Shown: in pieces, positions 11,465 through 23,100 of the stretch | How the letters are laid out: the number at the start of each line of letters is the position of its first letter | Numbering within the stretch: the first letter of the stretch is position 1 | Assembly (NCBI GenBank): GCA_038025085.1 | Contig: CM076141.1 | Location: forward strand, 11,286,001-11,350,000 | DNA: 64,000 bases | Source of the DNA: Tetragonia tetragonoides | Taxonomy: Eukaryota; Streptophyta; Magnoliopsida; Caryophyllales; Aizoaceae | Direction: 5' to 3' | Position numbers and translations under genes: made by a program | Notes under the pieces: generated by a model | Databases searched by the model: none | What the model was told of the DNA's origin: nothing | What the model saw: the letters and a program-made list of their open reading frames with translations, nothing else

Positions 11465-12140
11465 AATTATTTCACATATGCTATCACTAGATTTCAATTT
11501 GTAAGTTAACCATTTAACAAAATAAGATGAACATACTAGAATTGTGGATAAATGGATGATTGAGTGTCATCCATATCCATGTCCACTTAAATTTACATTC
11601 ATCTGTATCCATTTATCACAAACTTTCATATGTGGCGGCCTCAATGTTATCATCGGGTGAATAGATATTCATCGGGTGTAGTGAAGTTATCATCGTTACT
11701 TATGATTTATGAGTGCTATGACTAATGAGTTTTATGACTAGTGAGTCAAGATCTTACCCTTTTTCCCTTTAACTTCGAGTCTGGAACGGGTTGGGGTTAA
11801 TCCAATGACACTGTAGTAATCGCCAATTGCTGCAAACTACTATTAACATTGAATCTACACAGTTGATTATTTCAAATGCAATCTTGATCGCCTATTTATT
11901 AAAATTGATACTTGAATTTATAATTATATTATAAAATGTAATAATTGTGTTAAAATGAATTATGAAGGGAGTTTTTGGAAACCAAAAAAAGAAAAGAAAA
12001 AAAAGGAAAGTAATGCTGAGAAACGCTTCTAGCGGGAAAAAAAAATTAGTGTTTGCCGGAAATGAAGCTAGCCTACCCAACTTGCCACCCTAGCTCACCC
12101 CGCCCTCTCCCCTCCCCTCCCCTCCCCTCCCCCTTTCCAC

Positions 12141-12460
12141 TAGGGTTGTTTAAAAAAATCTGTATCCGAGCATCCGATCTGAAAAAGCGGGATATCCGGA
12201 ATTTCGGATACGGATTCGGATACCAACTTTGAAAGTTTCGGATATCCGAAAAATCATAATTTCGGATGTAACTATCCGAAAAATATCCAAATTTTTTCGA
12301 TTTTATGGATAAATTTCGGATACTTTCGGATTCGGATATCCTAAGTATCCAAAAATATCCGAAAAATAACCAATTTAAAGTCAATTAAAATAGAAAAAAA
12401 ATATCTTTTTCGGATATCGGATATCCGAATCCGAAATTTCGGATATCCGGTTATGAACAG
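12141..12460. mobile_element. hAT-like element rich in GGATATCCGAAA motifs
   Basis: It runs from TAGGGTTGTTTAAAAAAATC to TCCGGTTATGAACAG, flanked on both sides by TTTCCAC (12134-12140, 12461-12467). More than ten copies of 'ggatatccg' and 'tttcggat' in both orientations fill it, as in the subterminal repeats of non-autonomous hAT elements. The terminal repeats are weak, so the class is tentative. Confidence 0.6.
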
Positions 12461-13079
12461 TTTCCACAACAATCAAAGAATAAGTTTCCTTTCTAATGGG
12501 TAAACAAACAGTTTGGCTATGTTTGGCACACAACTTTTGGGAGCTTTTGGGAGAGATTCAGCTTTTGGAAGGAAATAAAGCTATCAAAAGTCTTGTCAAG
12601 CTTTTAGCGGAGCTCTAGCTTTTGGAAGAGGGTCAAAAGCTCTTGTGGTGAACGCTACTCAATGTAGTGTTCAAGATGAAAGCTAAAGTTTTGCAGAATG
12701 ACTTTCCTCCTTTACCCTCTTCTGTTGCCCATTAATAACGTGCTTTCTCCATCTCTATCCATTGTCCTTCCCCTTCCTTCTCTCAGCCCCATCACTGTTG
12801 CCCAGCATTGTCACTCCTCTAAGGTCACCTTTACCGCTCCAGTCACCGCTCAGCCCACTGCTCAGCCCAATTGATTTTGACATATAACAATGAAATTTAA
12901 GAAACCAAACCAATAATGAAACTTGGATACTTCAATTGCTACGAATATCTAAGCCATAAACTTAGATTTAATTCCTCCATCGCTTCATCGGCCTTTATTA
13001 CAGTCTTTTTCAACATGCAAACACTCACGACTCACCCAAGTCCCCAAATCCATTTCAAAAGAAACAACAGTTAGACTGT

Positions 13080-13080
<1 letters not shown>

Positions 13081-13134
<54 letters not shown>

Positions 13135-13135
13135 T
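13081..13135. repeat. (AG)n microsatellite
   Basis: About 24 uninterrupted AG units. Open frames across it (Ser-Leu repeats on the minus strand) are artefacts of the repeat. Confidence 0.95.
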
Positions 13136-13675
13136 AATGTAGCATAATTCCCACCACATGCACAGCCACAAAGTTAATTGAGTAAATTGGCAGTAGATAG
13201 ATGATTAGCGATGGAAATAGGGTCATAGGATTGCTTATGTTGGTTAGAGTCTTAGAGATATGGGTTGTGGTGTGTAGATTGCTGTAGTTGAAGGACACAT
13301 GGCAAGGAGTGAGAAGAGAGAATGAAGAGAAAGATGAGTTTGTTTTCACATTATTTTATTTTTTGTATCCGTCCAATATCAACTTTAGTTTTGCAATTTA
13401 AATTTATATTTTTTCTATGAAATTATAGAATTTGTCTAATATACTTATCATATGGGATTTCTGAAATTTAAAGGGGGCATTGGAAAATTCTAAACAAGGA
13501 CATAGTGGAAATAATGAACAAATAAATATATTCAACTACGGAATATTCATCACCTCGTAAAAAACACTATTCATCACTCATATATACTTATACTGTATAT
13601 CCTGTCTTAATAATCCGGCAAAATGGTTCAAGCCAGACGTATAATCACTCAAATACACACAAACTCATTTGAGCC

Positions 13676-13788
13676 GGCCTTAAGGTGAGGCGCCTCAAAT
13701 AAGCACGATGTTAAATACTTGGTTATAGAGGGTTCTCACCTTGAGTCCGCCTCATAAGAGACATTTTGCTCCCAATATACGTAAAACG

Positions 13789-13874
<86 letters not shown>

Positions 13875-13990
13875 CTGGGTCCTTCTTTGTGTGATGCAGA
13901 CACGTGGGGAGCCACATATGCAAGCCACTTCGTGTAGGCATGACACGTAAGTCGACACGTAAGCACAAACTTGCCACGTAACAGGACACA
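13676..13990. repeat. Dispersed repeat copy B with (CT)n(AT)n
   Basis: Its left part matches the repeat at 104-330. A compound microsatellite occupies 13793-13873, with about 19 CT and 21 AT units. The frames here are simple-repeat artefacts. Confidence 0.7.
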
Positions 13991-14611
13991 TCATCCATCA
14001 GTTATGTCTCATCATTAGTTGACTTAATTACATATTTATTAGCATATTTCTAAATTACAAAATAAAACAACTTTCGTTACGCAAGTCAAAAAATTATAAA
14101 TCCGAATCCATTGGATTGGATTTGAAAAATGCTTCAAAATGAGATATATATGTATATGACTATATGTCCTATAAAAGTTTATTTTTTTCCGTGTGGCGAT
14201 GACTGACACGTTGAACGTCACATAAGAGGAAATGTTCGTGTGAAGATGACACGTAGACGCCACATGTGCTCAACTTTGTCATATAATTTTCGTTGTGCGG
14301 TATGAAATGAGTATGTGCTGTCAACTTTTAGTGCACACATACCGTTAAAGCAAAATGAGTTTATTCCTTATTTTCTTTATTTAATTACTAATTAAAATTA
14401 GTGTACATATACTATTTTTATTATCTATCTAAACTTAGTCTAATCTCATTACAAATGAAGCTGACATGGAAATATCATTTTCAAGAATCAGAATGCTGCA
14501 TCCTGTGGATAGAAATCTTTACAAAGAAAATTGTATTTTACTAATAATATTAAAAATTTCACATCATATATTTTAAGTATTATATTATTAAATACTTTCA
14601 TAAGATTATTT

Positions 14612-14646
14612 TACGAGTCCGTGCGAAGCACGGGGATAAAACCTAG
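14612..14646 (+). mobile_element. Helitron-type 3' terminus
   Basis: A hairpin CCGTGC-GAA-GCACGG (14619-14633) is followed after nine bases by CTAG at 14643-14646 and then T. A short GC hairpin before CTRR, inserted 5' to T, is the standard Helitron 3' end. The 5' TC end could not be located, so the element length is unknown. Confidence 0.55.
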
Positions 14647-14989
14647 TATAATATATTAATGTCCTTTTACGTCATTTAACAACTTGAAGCTCACAGCTCA
14701 TTGAAGCTACAGCTCACAGTTACAGCTACAACTAATTTTGCCAAACATAGTCTTTCTCAATTCAAATTAATTTTGTTTTTTGCAACCAAAAAAAAAATTA
14801 ATTTTGTTTTTTTTTTCTTAACTTTATTTCTAAAAAAAACCATGGTCTCCCTTTTCTCTTAACTCTTGAAGCTCTATACGGTATGAAATCGAGGCTGTCG
14901 TTGGTCATCTACCGGCGATAAGCCCCTCTTTCTACTAGATTTTTCATTTTCCATTGTTATTTGGCTTTTTGATTGAGTAGGTCAATAAA

Positions 14990-15577
14990 TTGCGCTCCAT
15001 TGTGAGTTTTAATCGCTGCTTTTGGGGAGATTTTGATCAAACCAATTGTGAGGTTCATTTGACTCCTTTTGTGAGGTTCTTTTTGACTCCATTTATTTGT
15101 GAGGTTCACTTTGACTCCTTTTTGTTAGGATTATCTCTTATCTTTGGAGGGTTGTACTTTTGTGGTTTATTTGGAGGGTTGGTAGTTTTGTGGTTTATGG
15201 AGTACGGTTGGGTGTCCTCTACTCGGAGGATTTTCTTATTGGCTATAGAACATTTTAGTCTCTATCTAATTAGTTTGGGATTGGAGGTAGAACATGAAGT
15301 TGATAGTTTGCGGCTTCAGTTCGTTCGTACGGTGATACTGCGGATCTTATTCTTCAAGAGGCAGTCTACAATATCAGATTTATGCATTCATCGATGCTAT
15401 GGCAGGGTCTTCCGCAAAGAGGCTGTGATATCGAAAACAGCGATAAAAAGGAAGCCGTTCGGAATTGTCAAATCTCAAGTGCTTGATAATCTTTCAATTA
15501 GAATATTTTCTGATATTTTAGATCCGTTTATTGTTGAATTTGAGATTATTTGTAGATGCCGTATGACTTATTATTAA
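14990..15577 (+). other. 195-codon open frame, doubtful gene
   Basis: The frame begins with a short internal repeat (GAGGTTC-TTTTGACTCC, three times) followed by a hydrophobic stretch of about residues 45-70 and a basic C-terminal half. I recognise no domain. The base composition is AT-rich with poor codon character, there is no clear polyadenylation signal, and it sits between transposons and the NSN1 promoter. It could be a transposon leader or the upstream part of the NSN1 promoter. A real gene is possible but unlikely. Confidence 0.25.
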
Positions 15578-15740
15578 TGCAATTTCTATTTTTTTCCTCA
15601 AAGATTTTTTTTTCTTCTAATTCATTAAAGAACGGTTGGGATCATTCCATCAAGTCTACGATCAACGGCTACCGTTCAAGGTAGTTTGCACCCACATAGG
15701 GTGACTGGCGAATTGGCGATTACTAGAGTTTTTTCTCCCT

Positions 15741-15749
15741 AAACCCTAA
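15741..15749 (+). promoter_or_regulatory. telo-box upstream of NSN1
   Basis: AAACCCTAA lies about 115 bp before the NSN1 start in a CT-rich leader. Telo-boxes are typical of plant ribosomal protein and ribosome-biogenesis promoters, which fits a nucleolar GTPase. Both NSN1 fragments on the left keep versions of it. Confidence 0.6.
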
Positions 15750-15861
15750 TTTCCCCTCTCTCACACGCATACCGCCATAGCCTTTTAATACCTCTGTTCT
15801 CCCTCAATCACTCTTTTTTCCTTCTCTTCCTTTCTCTCTCATCACCACATTCAACTCAACC

Positions 15862-18800
15862 ATGGTGAAGAAGAGCAAAAGTAAGTTTACCCTCTATCTA
15901 TCGCCCTTCTCTCTCATTATTTTCATGATGAATTCTCTGTCTAATTTGTTATTTGGGTTTTTGCTCTTACAGAGAGCAAGAGTAAGAGAACAACACTAAA
16001 GCAGAAGTACAAGATTATCAGGAAAGTGAAGGAACATCACAAGAAAAAGGCAAAAGAAGCGAAAAAGCTTGGCTTAAACAAGAAAAACAAGGTAGAAAAA
16101 GACCCTGGTATTCCCAACGAGTGGCCTTTTAAGGAACAAGAGCTTAAGGCTCTTGAGGCTCGTCGTGCTCGTGCTATTGAGGAAATTGAGCAGAAAAAAG
16201 CTGCCCGTAAAGAAAGGGTATGCCTAACTATTACTTACATTTTAATAAATTTTGTGATTTGAATGTATTTGGGTTATTATATCTGGGTTGGCTTTATTTT
16301 TGGTGGTATGTTTTTGGTTGTTGGAATTTGGGGCTGTTTTTGTGGAACAGAAATTGAATGAGACTAGCTTTAGTGCAAGTTCAAACTTTACTATTTTTTG
16401 GGTTGTTAGTGTGAGTAGATATCAACTAGTTTCATGTGCGCCAAAACTGTTTTGAGTTAATTTATTAGAAATTTAATTTGCTACTGTCATTTTTCATGAT
16501 ACCAACAAGCTGAAACAAGTGAATGGTTCTGACAGTAATGTTGGGATAGGGAACATAGATAAGAGTCATCTCATGCATTCAATTGCATTGGAAAATTGTG
16601 TTACCTGAGCAAAGGAAAAGGCGAGCTGCTGTTGGAAATTATTCTATTCGTTTTGTGGATTGAAGGCAATGCTAGGTTGTTCACATATGCGGATCAACTT
16701 GTGCGCTATATCAACTTTTTCGGGTTTATGTTAGATGCTTTAAATACTTCGATGGTCGTAGCATAAAGCTGCCTGCCGTATAGATTCTAGTAGGTCATAG
16801 GATGTACAGTTACTCCTGCTTTCTGTACTGAGTGTGGGATTCACGGGTTATTTCCTGTTATTACTCCATGCATTATATTGAAGCTTCCCCGAGTGTATGA
16901 CTAAACCTAATCTAATTCTTCCAAAAAATAAATAGATTGTGTTAGGGTATGTTTGTTTAGATCTTCCAGTGGAATACTTCTGTTCACAATCGGTGATATG
17001 AGCAATTCAAGTCCCCTTAGGTCTGCTGACTGTTTTCCTGGTTGTAACTTCAAGGCACATGTAGTTAGTCGGGCAAAGCCTGTACACCCACCTTTTTAGG
17101 AAAAAATAGGGTGAATTTGAGCAGTGGTGTGGCGTTTTGAAGTATATTACATATTGTGTCTTGTCTTTATGTAAAAACACAGGCTTTTCAAAACTTGCAC
17201 TCTTCTTTCCAATGGAGTTCACGCTTCACCATATATCTTTAGGCTGATATGGCTCAAATGTATATTTAGGCTCAAAAACGAAAGCTCGGACTGCTTGGTG
17301 AGGGAGATGCTAGCTTGGAAGAACAATCTCTTGAAGGGGTGCGGGAAGCTGATCAGTCTAAGGAATTTGTTAAAACTAGAGGTATGAAGTCTGGATTACC
17401 CTGGACTTTGCTAAGCCTAGTCCATTTTGTGTTGCCTCGCTTTAAGATTGCTTATTATAGTAATGGTTTGAGTTTCTTGCAGATGGTTCTGATAGGGCTT
17501 TCTACAAGGAGCTGGTCAAGGTTGTTGATGCATCAGATGTGATTTTGGAAGTTCTTGATGCTCGTGATCCCCTTGGTACCCGATGTGTAGATATGGAAAA
17601 AATGGTGTTGAACTCTGGTCCAAATAAGAAACTTGTCTTGCTGTTGAATAAAATTGGTATGTCTTGTCTTTTGGTTCCTAGATGCTCAAGCTCTTGCAAG
17701 TTTGCAGAATACCACTCCTTCACAGAGCTTAGTTCTGCTGTCTTTTGGTATCATGCAGATGCACTTCACAAAGGATGTGGCTTTGTGATACATCTCTTTG
17801 CCAGTGTTTGCCTTTATTTTGAGATGTGTTCTTCCTAGTACATTTGTTGGATGAGCTTAAAAATGAGCTATAGTCAATATTGAGATTATGAATGTTATTT
17901 GTAGTTCATGCGTTTTTCTGCTGTCTAAATTAGAGTTGTTTGGATGGTAGTATTTTTTTCCCCTTCTTTCCCCCTTCCTTAATTATTCCGCTCAATTCAT
18001 ATAGTAATAAGCTACTCTTGTCCAGTCTTCTTCATGTTTATATTCTAACTATTGTAAATGTACCAGATCTTGTACCTCGTGAAGCTGTTGAAAAATGGCT
18101 CAAATATTTTAGAGAGGAGTTACCAGCAGTGGCCTTCAAGTGCAGCACTCAAGAACAGAGGTCAAATTTGGGTTGGAAGTCCTCCAAGGCTGCAAAACCT
18201 AGCAATCTTCTACAAACCAGTGACTGCCTTGGAGCCGATACTCTAATAAAGCTGCTTAAAAATTACTCGAGGAGTCATGAGGTGGGTTGGAATGCAATAA
18301 GATGCTTTAGCTTCACGTGGCAATCAGTTGGCAACAACTTGTCTAATTACCTCTGGAATTTTGTGTTGCTTTTGGACCATGCAGATAAAGAAGTCGATCA
18401 CAGTGGGAATTGTTGGCCTTCCCAATGTAGGCAAGAGTAGTCTTATTAACAGTTTAAAGAGATCCCATGTAGCCAATGTTGGTGCCACTCCTGGATTAAC
18501 AAGGTCAATGCAAGAAGTTCAGCTGGACAAAAATGTTAAGTTGTTGGATTGTCCTGGGGTCGTTATGCTTAAATCTGCACAGAATGATGCATCTGTAGCT
18601 CTTCGAAATTGTAAAAGAATTGAAAAGCTTGAAGATCCCATTGGACCAGGTATTGCGACGAGTACCCTTGCTTGAGATACTGTTGTGTTAGTTACGCTCA
18701 TGTTTAAACTGGCTTAGTGTAAGGTTCTGGGCCACAGTACACGCTTCATTGATGTCTTATTTCTTTTTTTCCTTATTTCCGTTTCTCTTTTTCTTTGTTT

Positions 18801-20057
18801 ATTGCTTGTTTTATGGGGGTCGTGGGGTTTTCCCTCGCAGGTGAAATTGCCTCTGTAGCATTTCTCTTTTAAAAGAGCTCAATTGCATACTTGTTGGTAG
18901 TTTCAAAGACAGGCATAATCTGCTTGTTTTCCATGCCTCTCAACTTCTGAATTTACCAATGGCAGTGCTCTTTACTTTTGTGTTTCCATAAGTGCTATTT
19001 TCTGTGCTTTATGGGATATTTCTATCTATGCTAATTGTTGGTCATGTTGCACAGTGAAGGAGATTCTGAAGCTTTGCCCCGCTAAGCTACTGGTTACCAT
19101 GTACAAGATCTCAAGCTTTGAAACCGTGGATGACTTTCTACAGAAGGTGGCCACTGTTAGGGGGAAACTGAAGAAGGGCGGAATTGTAGATGTTGGAGCA
19201 GCCGCAAGGATAGTTCTGCATGATTGGAATGAGGGTATGCTTTAATGAATACGGATGTAACCATTTATTATGAACATTTATGTATAAGCATTGAAGAGAG
19301 TTCCATTGTCAATGTACTTATTTCCCTTTTGTTTCAGGTAAAATCCCTTACTACACTATGCCTCCAACCCGGAACCAAGGAGAGATTTCTGAAACTGAGA
19401 TCAAAATTGTTTCGGAACTTGGAAAGGTGTTCAACATTGACGAGGTCTATGACACTGATTCTTCATACATTGGAAGTTTGAAGTCAATGGATGATTTCCA
19501 AACTGTGGAGGTCCCACCAAATTGTCCTGTTAATTTTGATGAAAAAATGCTCGAGGTTTGTCCTCTTCTTCATTCAATAGTTTGTTGTATATATGTGACA
19601 AGTACCTCTATTTATTAGAAAAAGCAAAAGAAAAAATATCGGGGCTCTTTGTATATATACGCAAATATGTGGTTCATTCCTTCGTTGCATCAAGCAGGAA
19701 GATCCGCAGCCATCAACACGAAATAGCAATGACATGGACGACAAAGATGAGGATGTGGCAATGGTGAATGAAGATAACAACACAGGCAAGACCAAGGCAA
19801 AGAGTGTGGCAAGCAAGCAAAATGAAAAGCTTTACGAAGTGGAAGGTATGCTGAACACAAAAATGAAACGGGCCGAGAAGAAGAGATGTAAAAAGGCAAA
19901 CAAACAAGCCACATCAGAGCATGCGATGGATGGTGATTATGATTTTAAGGTGGATTACAAGCGGGGAGAATCAGCTATGGAAGACGATGAAGATGGCGAT
20001 GGTGATGAAATCAAAGCTGAAGTGCCGATGGCTGGCGTAGTGTTTGATGACGAGTGA
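15862..20057 (+). CDS. NSN1: Nucleostemin-like GTPase NSN1
   Basis: Nine exons: 15862-15880, 15973-16217, 17270-17381, 17483-17656, 18067-18281, 18385-18649, 19055-19234, 19338-19555, 19698-20057. All have GT-AG borders and consistent phase, giving 595 aa. The protein is a circularly permuted GTPase of the nucleostemin/GNL3 group. It has a lysine-rich N terminus (about residues 1-55, nucleolar targeting in the family), a coiled Glu/Arg/Lys segment near 60-95, then G4 NKID at 181-184, the P-loop GLPNVGKSS at 266-274, a G2-type TPGLT near 290 and G3 DCPG at 310-313. The G4-before-G1 order is diagnostic. The C terminus is acidic with a basic stretch. The family acts in pre-60S ribosome assembly in the nucleolus. 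Its length is close to that expected for plant NSN1. Intron 2 holds a SINE fragment. The tiny 19-nt first exon is also present in the duplicated fragment at 7286. Confidence 0.96.
16995..17105 (+). mobile_element. SINE fragment in NSN1 intron 2
   Basis: The phrases 'caattcaagtccccttagg', 'tttcctggttgtaac' and 'gggcaaagcctg-acaccca' match the SINEs at 41479 and 45067. The 5' part with the A box is missing or decayed and no target duplication was seen. Confidence 0.65.
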
Positions 20058-20760
20058 TGGGTGGGATGGAAAACGTAGGTTACATTGTTTGAGAGCTAGA
20101 ATTGATATCCATTGTGTAAGCATATGTTTCTTCCCTCACCCTGAAATTTTGGTAGTTTTTTCGAATAGTTTGTCAGACAGCGAGCACTAGAAATGCAATT
20201 CATGCACAAGTTTATCTGGATAGAGAAACTGGTCATTCTATGTATACAGGCAACTCTTTGCCTTAGCTACGCTGTACAATACAACCATCTTTCTGAATTT
20301 TTACTGTTTGCTTAGAAGATATGAGCCCTTCTGGATCAGTTGACTTGAGAGTGTTATTGAACTTATAGATATGGAGGTGAAAAATATATATATATTTTTT
20401 TAAAAGAATTTGTTTAATGATGCAATTAATAATAAAAAAATAGAATAAAAGGCCTTTTTCTTTTTGTCGCTTCCATGCTTCGTTCCGTTTCGCATTTTGT
20501 GCATCATTTTGTCTTACAATTTCTTTTATTATCTGCACTGCGCCATTCCGTTCCTCACCGTTTCGCACCATTCTGTTGAAGAGAACAGGTCCTAGTTGTG
20601 TTTGTGCAGTAAGAAAATCTTATATTAATGGGGATGGTCAACTTAAACCTCAAATTGATATGAAAAGTATCTTAACTTTATGGAGTGATGACACCCAAAT
20701 GTCCTGCAGAAGTAAGAAAAACTTTTTTTGTGTACTAAAATTTTGTAGTTTTTACCAATA
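20058..20760. other. NSN1 3' UTR and spacer
   Basis: The NSN1 3' UTR probably ends within the first 200-300 bases. The remainder is AT-rich. A 60-codon open frame near 20576 has no recognisable similarity. I see nothing else here. Confidence 0.4.
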
Positions 20761-20769
20761 TTAAAGAAT

Positions 20770-20993
20770 ATATGCTGTGTCACCTAAATAATTGCAAGAA
20801 CAAACAAAGAAAGCAGAATACATCTGTAGATGGATACCATTCAGAGCTTCTGTAAGATCGCGTGGACACTTTGTGAGGACATATGTAAGTGACACCCAGA
20901 TCAAATGCATGCTCTATAAGCACTGGATTCTCACTGCTGTGCTGAAGATGGGAGCTCTGCTGGCTGATACCTGATGTTTGCATGCACACAAGG
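20770..20993 (+). promoter_or_regulatory. Probable 5' UTR exon of the IPK2 gene
   Basis: A leader-like segment ends at 'gcacacaag' followed by GTTTTG (possible donor). The acceptor TATGCTGCAG at 22190-22199 lies just before the coding exon. I recall plant IPK2 genes often having a 5' UTR intron, so an intron of about 1.2 kb is likely. The exact start is not visible. Confidence 0.4.
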
Positions 20994-22254
20994 TTTTGTT
21001 TTCTCTCTCATGTTCTCTTGTATCATTTTTTGTTCCTAATTGTGATTCTTCTTGTTGGCTGAGTTTTTGTTTAAAACTAGATTAATTAGCTGAGAATTGG
21101 TACTTGTTTTATCTATTTGGGTGATTAAATTTCAGTTCTTTCAGTTTTTATGTTATGTCTGCAAATTGTTTGATGAATTGCCTCTGTGAAATTGTATATT
21201 TGTATCGTTGTCAGAAGAGGGAATTTTCTGCATGATTGCAGTAAAAAAAAAAAAGGAAAACCAGAAAAAGAGGATTTTAGTTATGCTTCTTTGTGGGATT
21301 TGACCCATTTAATAGAATAATTGATTTGATAAAACTTTGAAGCTGATTTATGGTCAAATTTCAAACTGCAGTATCATTCTCACAGTCATGTACTTATTTT
21401 TATTCATTATTTTAGGAGATGAAGTGAGCCCTTCTTGAAAGAGCTATAGAACAAACCATGATAGAAATAAGTTTCATTGAAGATTAGATCTTTATTAAAA
21501 TTTCTGATATATTGCTGCTTTGATTCTACAAGTATTACTAATACTAAAACCAATGTTGATATACTCAAGCAAATTTGATCAAAGGACTATTCTGTCTTAT
21601 GAATTCTAACCAAATGTTATTCCTCCATAGAAAGGCTGACAGCAAGCCAAAGTGTGAGTCCAGTATTTTGTAACTGTTTCTTACTTAACTGTTTTATGCA
21701 CACTCAGAGTGTAGTGTGAATTCACTTTGTAAGTATTGAGGCTTCTTCTTTATTCTTAATAGATACTCCATTGTAATCTTTTACTTTGAAACTGTCTCTT
21801 GTAATTGAAGTTTGTTACGTTGAGGCTTGAAATTCCATGCCCTTCAAAGGTGATATAGGACTATGTAGAATGGGAATTCTTTGCAGTTTTATTTTTTTGG
21901 AGTGATTATGAATACTGTATACTGTAGGAAGGTTGAATAACTAGGAATCTTAAATTTGAAAGTTATAAGGCAATCTGTCATGGATGCATCAATGGATCCA
22001 TGCTTCCTTATTTTGGAACAAAATTTTCAATGTTGTACTTTCTATTGCCTGAGGACATATATGCTTCCTTATTTTGCTACTGTTTGTTCATTACCACATA
22101 AACATGGCAGTGGATAACGGCAAATGTTATTTGCTTGAAACGGTTTCTTTTTGTTTCTTGAACTCAGTAGGAGGTAAGCACTTTTTGTTTATGCTGCAGA
22201 TATATGATCAAACATCTACGTGGATTTAAGAGCTATCATCGAATGGTCGGAAAG

Positions 22255-23100
22255 ATGTTCAAGTTCCCAGATCACCAGGTTGCTGGCCATCAAGCTCGCA
22301 AAGGACAGCTTGGCCCACAAATTGATGAATCAGGGCGCTTTTACAAGCCTCTCCAAAAAGGTGAACGAGGCCTTAGAGAGGCTGCCTTCTATGAATCTTT
22401 CTATTCTAATCCAAGAGTTCCGAAGGAAATACTCCGCTTCTTCCCTGCATTTTATGGCACTCAGATTATAGAAGCATCTGATGGATCTGGATTGCATCCT
22501 CACATGGTTTTGCAAGATGTTGTCGCAAATTACGATAAACCATCGGTCATGGACATCAAGATTGGATCCAGAACATGGTATCCTCAAGCATCCGAGGATT
22601 ATGTTCAGAAATGCCTCAGCAAAGATAGAAGTACGACAAGCCTTTCTTTGGGTTTTAGGATATCTGGTTTGCAGTTTTACCAAGAGGAGTCTGGATATTG
22701 GAAGCCCAATAAGGAGCAGGTACTGAATTTTACAGTAGTTGATGTGAGATCAGTTCTGAGGAAGTTTTTTCTTCATATCAGCCAGCAGATACAGACCAAG
22801 TTCCTGATTGTGCACTTGCCTGGGATATTTATGGTAGCTTGTCTAAAAATTCTGCCGCAGTTGTTGGAGCTGAAGTCATGGTTTGAGGATCAGACATATT
22901 CTCACTTCTATTCTTGCTCACTTCTCATTATCTATGACAAGGAGTTGGCAATGAAAGGTGAAAACCCTGGTGCTTCAGTTAAACTTATTGATTTTGCTCA
23001 TGTTCTTGAAGGCAATGGCGTGATTGACCATAACTTCTTGGGTGGACTTTGCTCCTTATGCATAGTTTTGATTGATGCGCTTTCAACTTTCGTTCCATAG
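22255..23100 (+). CDS. IPK2: Inositol polyphosphate multikinase (IPK2/IPMK family)
   Basis: A single coding exon. The frame is open from an ATG at 22204, but family proteins begin at the residue equivalent to MFKFPDHQVAGHQ, so 22255 (281 aa) is preferred. The upstream ATG would add 17 residues. Visible motifs, numbered from 22204: the family signature PSVMDIKIG at 113-121 (inositol phosphate binding), the conserved GSRTWYPQAS, YSCSLLIIYD near 236-245, IDFAHV at 262-267 with the metal-binding Asp, and DHNFLGGLCSL near the end. The enzyme phosphorylates IP3 and IP4 to IP5 in the cytosol and nucleus. About 27 residues (189-215) do not fit the family, while the two neighbouring phases there read as family-like sequence. 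This indicates a -1/+1 frameshift pair that leaves the frame open. The altered part lies between catalytic motifs, so activity is uncertain. Confidence 0.9.
   Translation: MFKFPDHQVAGHQARKGQLGPQIDESGRFYKPLQKGERGLREAAFYESFYSNPRVPKEILRFFPAFYGTQIIEASDGSGLHPHMVLQDVVANYDKPSVMDIKIGSRTWYPQASEDYVQKCLSKDRSTTSLSLGFRISGLQFYQEESGYWKPNKEQVLNFTVVDVRSVLRKFFLHISQQIQTKFLIVHLPGIFMVACLKILPQLLELKSWFEDQTYSHFYSCSLLIIYDKELAMKGENPGASVKLIDFAHVLEGNGVIDHNFLGGLCSLCIVLIDALSTFVP

Larger units (their letters stand above)
12515..14752. mobile_element. Harbinger-like ends enclosing 2.2 kb
   Basis: The left end GGCTATGTTTGGC and right end GCCAAACATAGTC are near-perfect inverted repeats, each bordered by TTT. A compact 272-bp relative with the same ends lies at 36755-37026, and both share 'agctacagct' type interiors. 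The 2.2 kb between the ends contains microsatellites, a dispersed repeat and a Helitron-like terminus, so this copy has probably been split by later insertions. Confidence 0.55.

Noticed and set aside
13071..13349. 92-codon minus-strand frame ending in Ser-Leu repeats
   Set aside because: Produced by the (AG)n repeat; no coding features outside it.
13723..13998. Open frames of 69-91 codons on both strands
   Set aside because: They run through the (CT)n(AT)n microsatellite and give only Ser/Leu, Tyr/Ile or Arg/Glu repeats.
17539..17838. 99-codon frame treated as a separate small gene
   Set aside because: It is NSN1 exon 4 read through into its intron.
22330..22683. 117-codon frame antisense to IPK2
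   Set aside because: Shadow of the conserved IPK2 coding frame.
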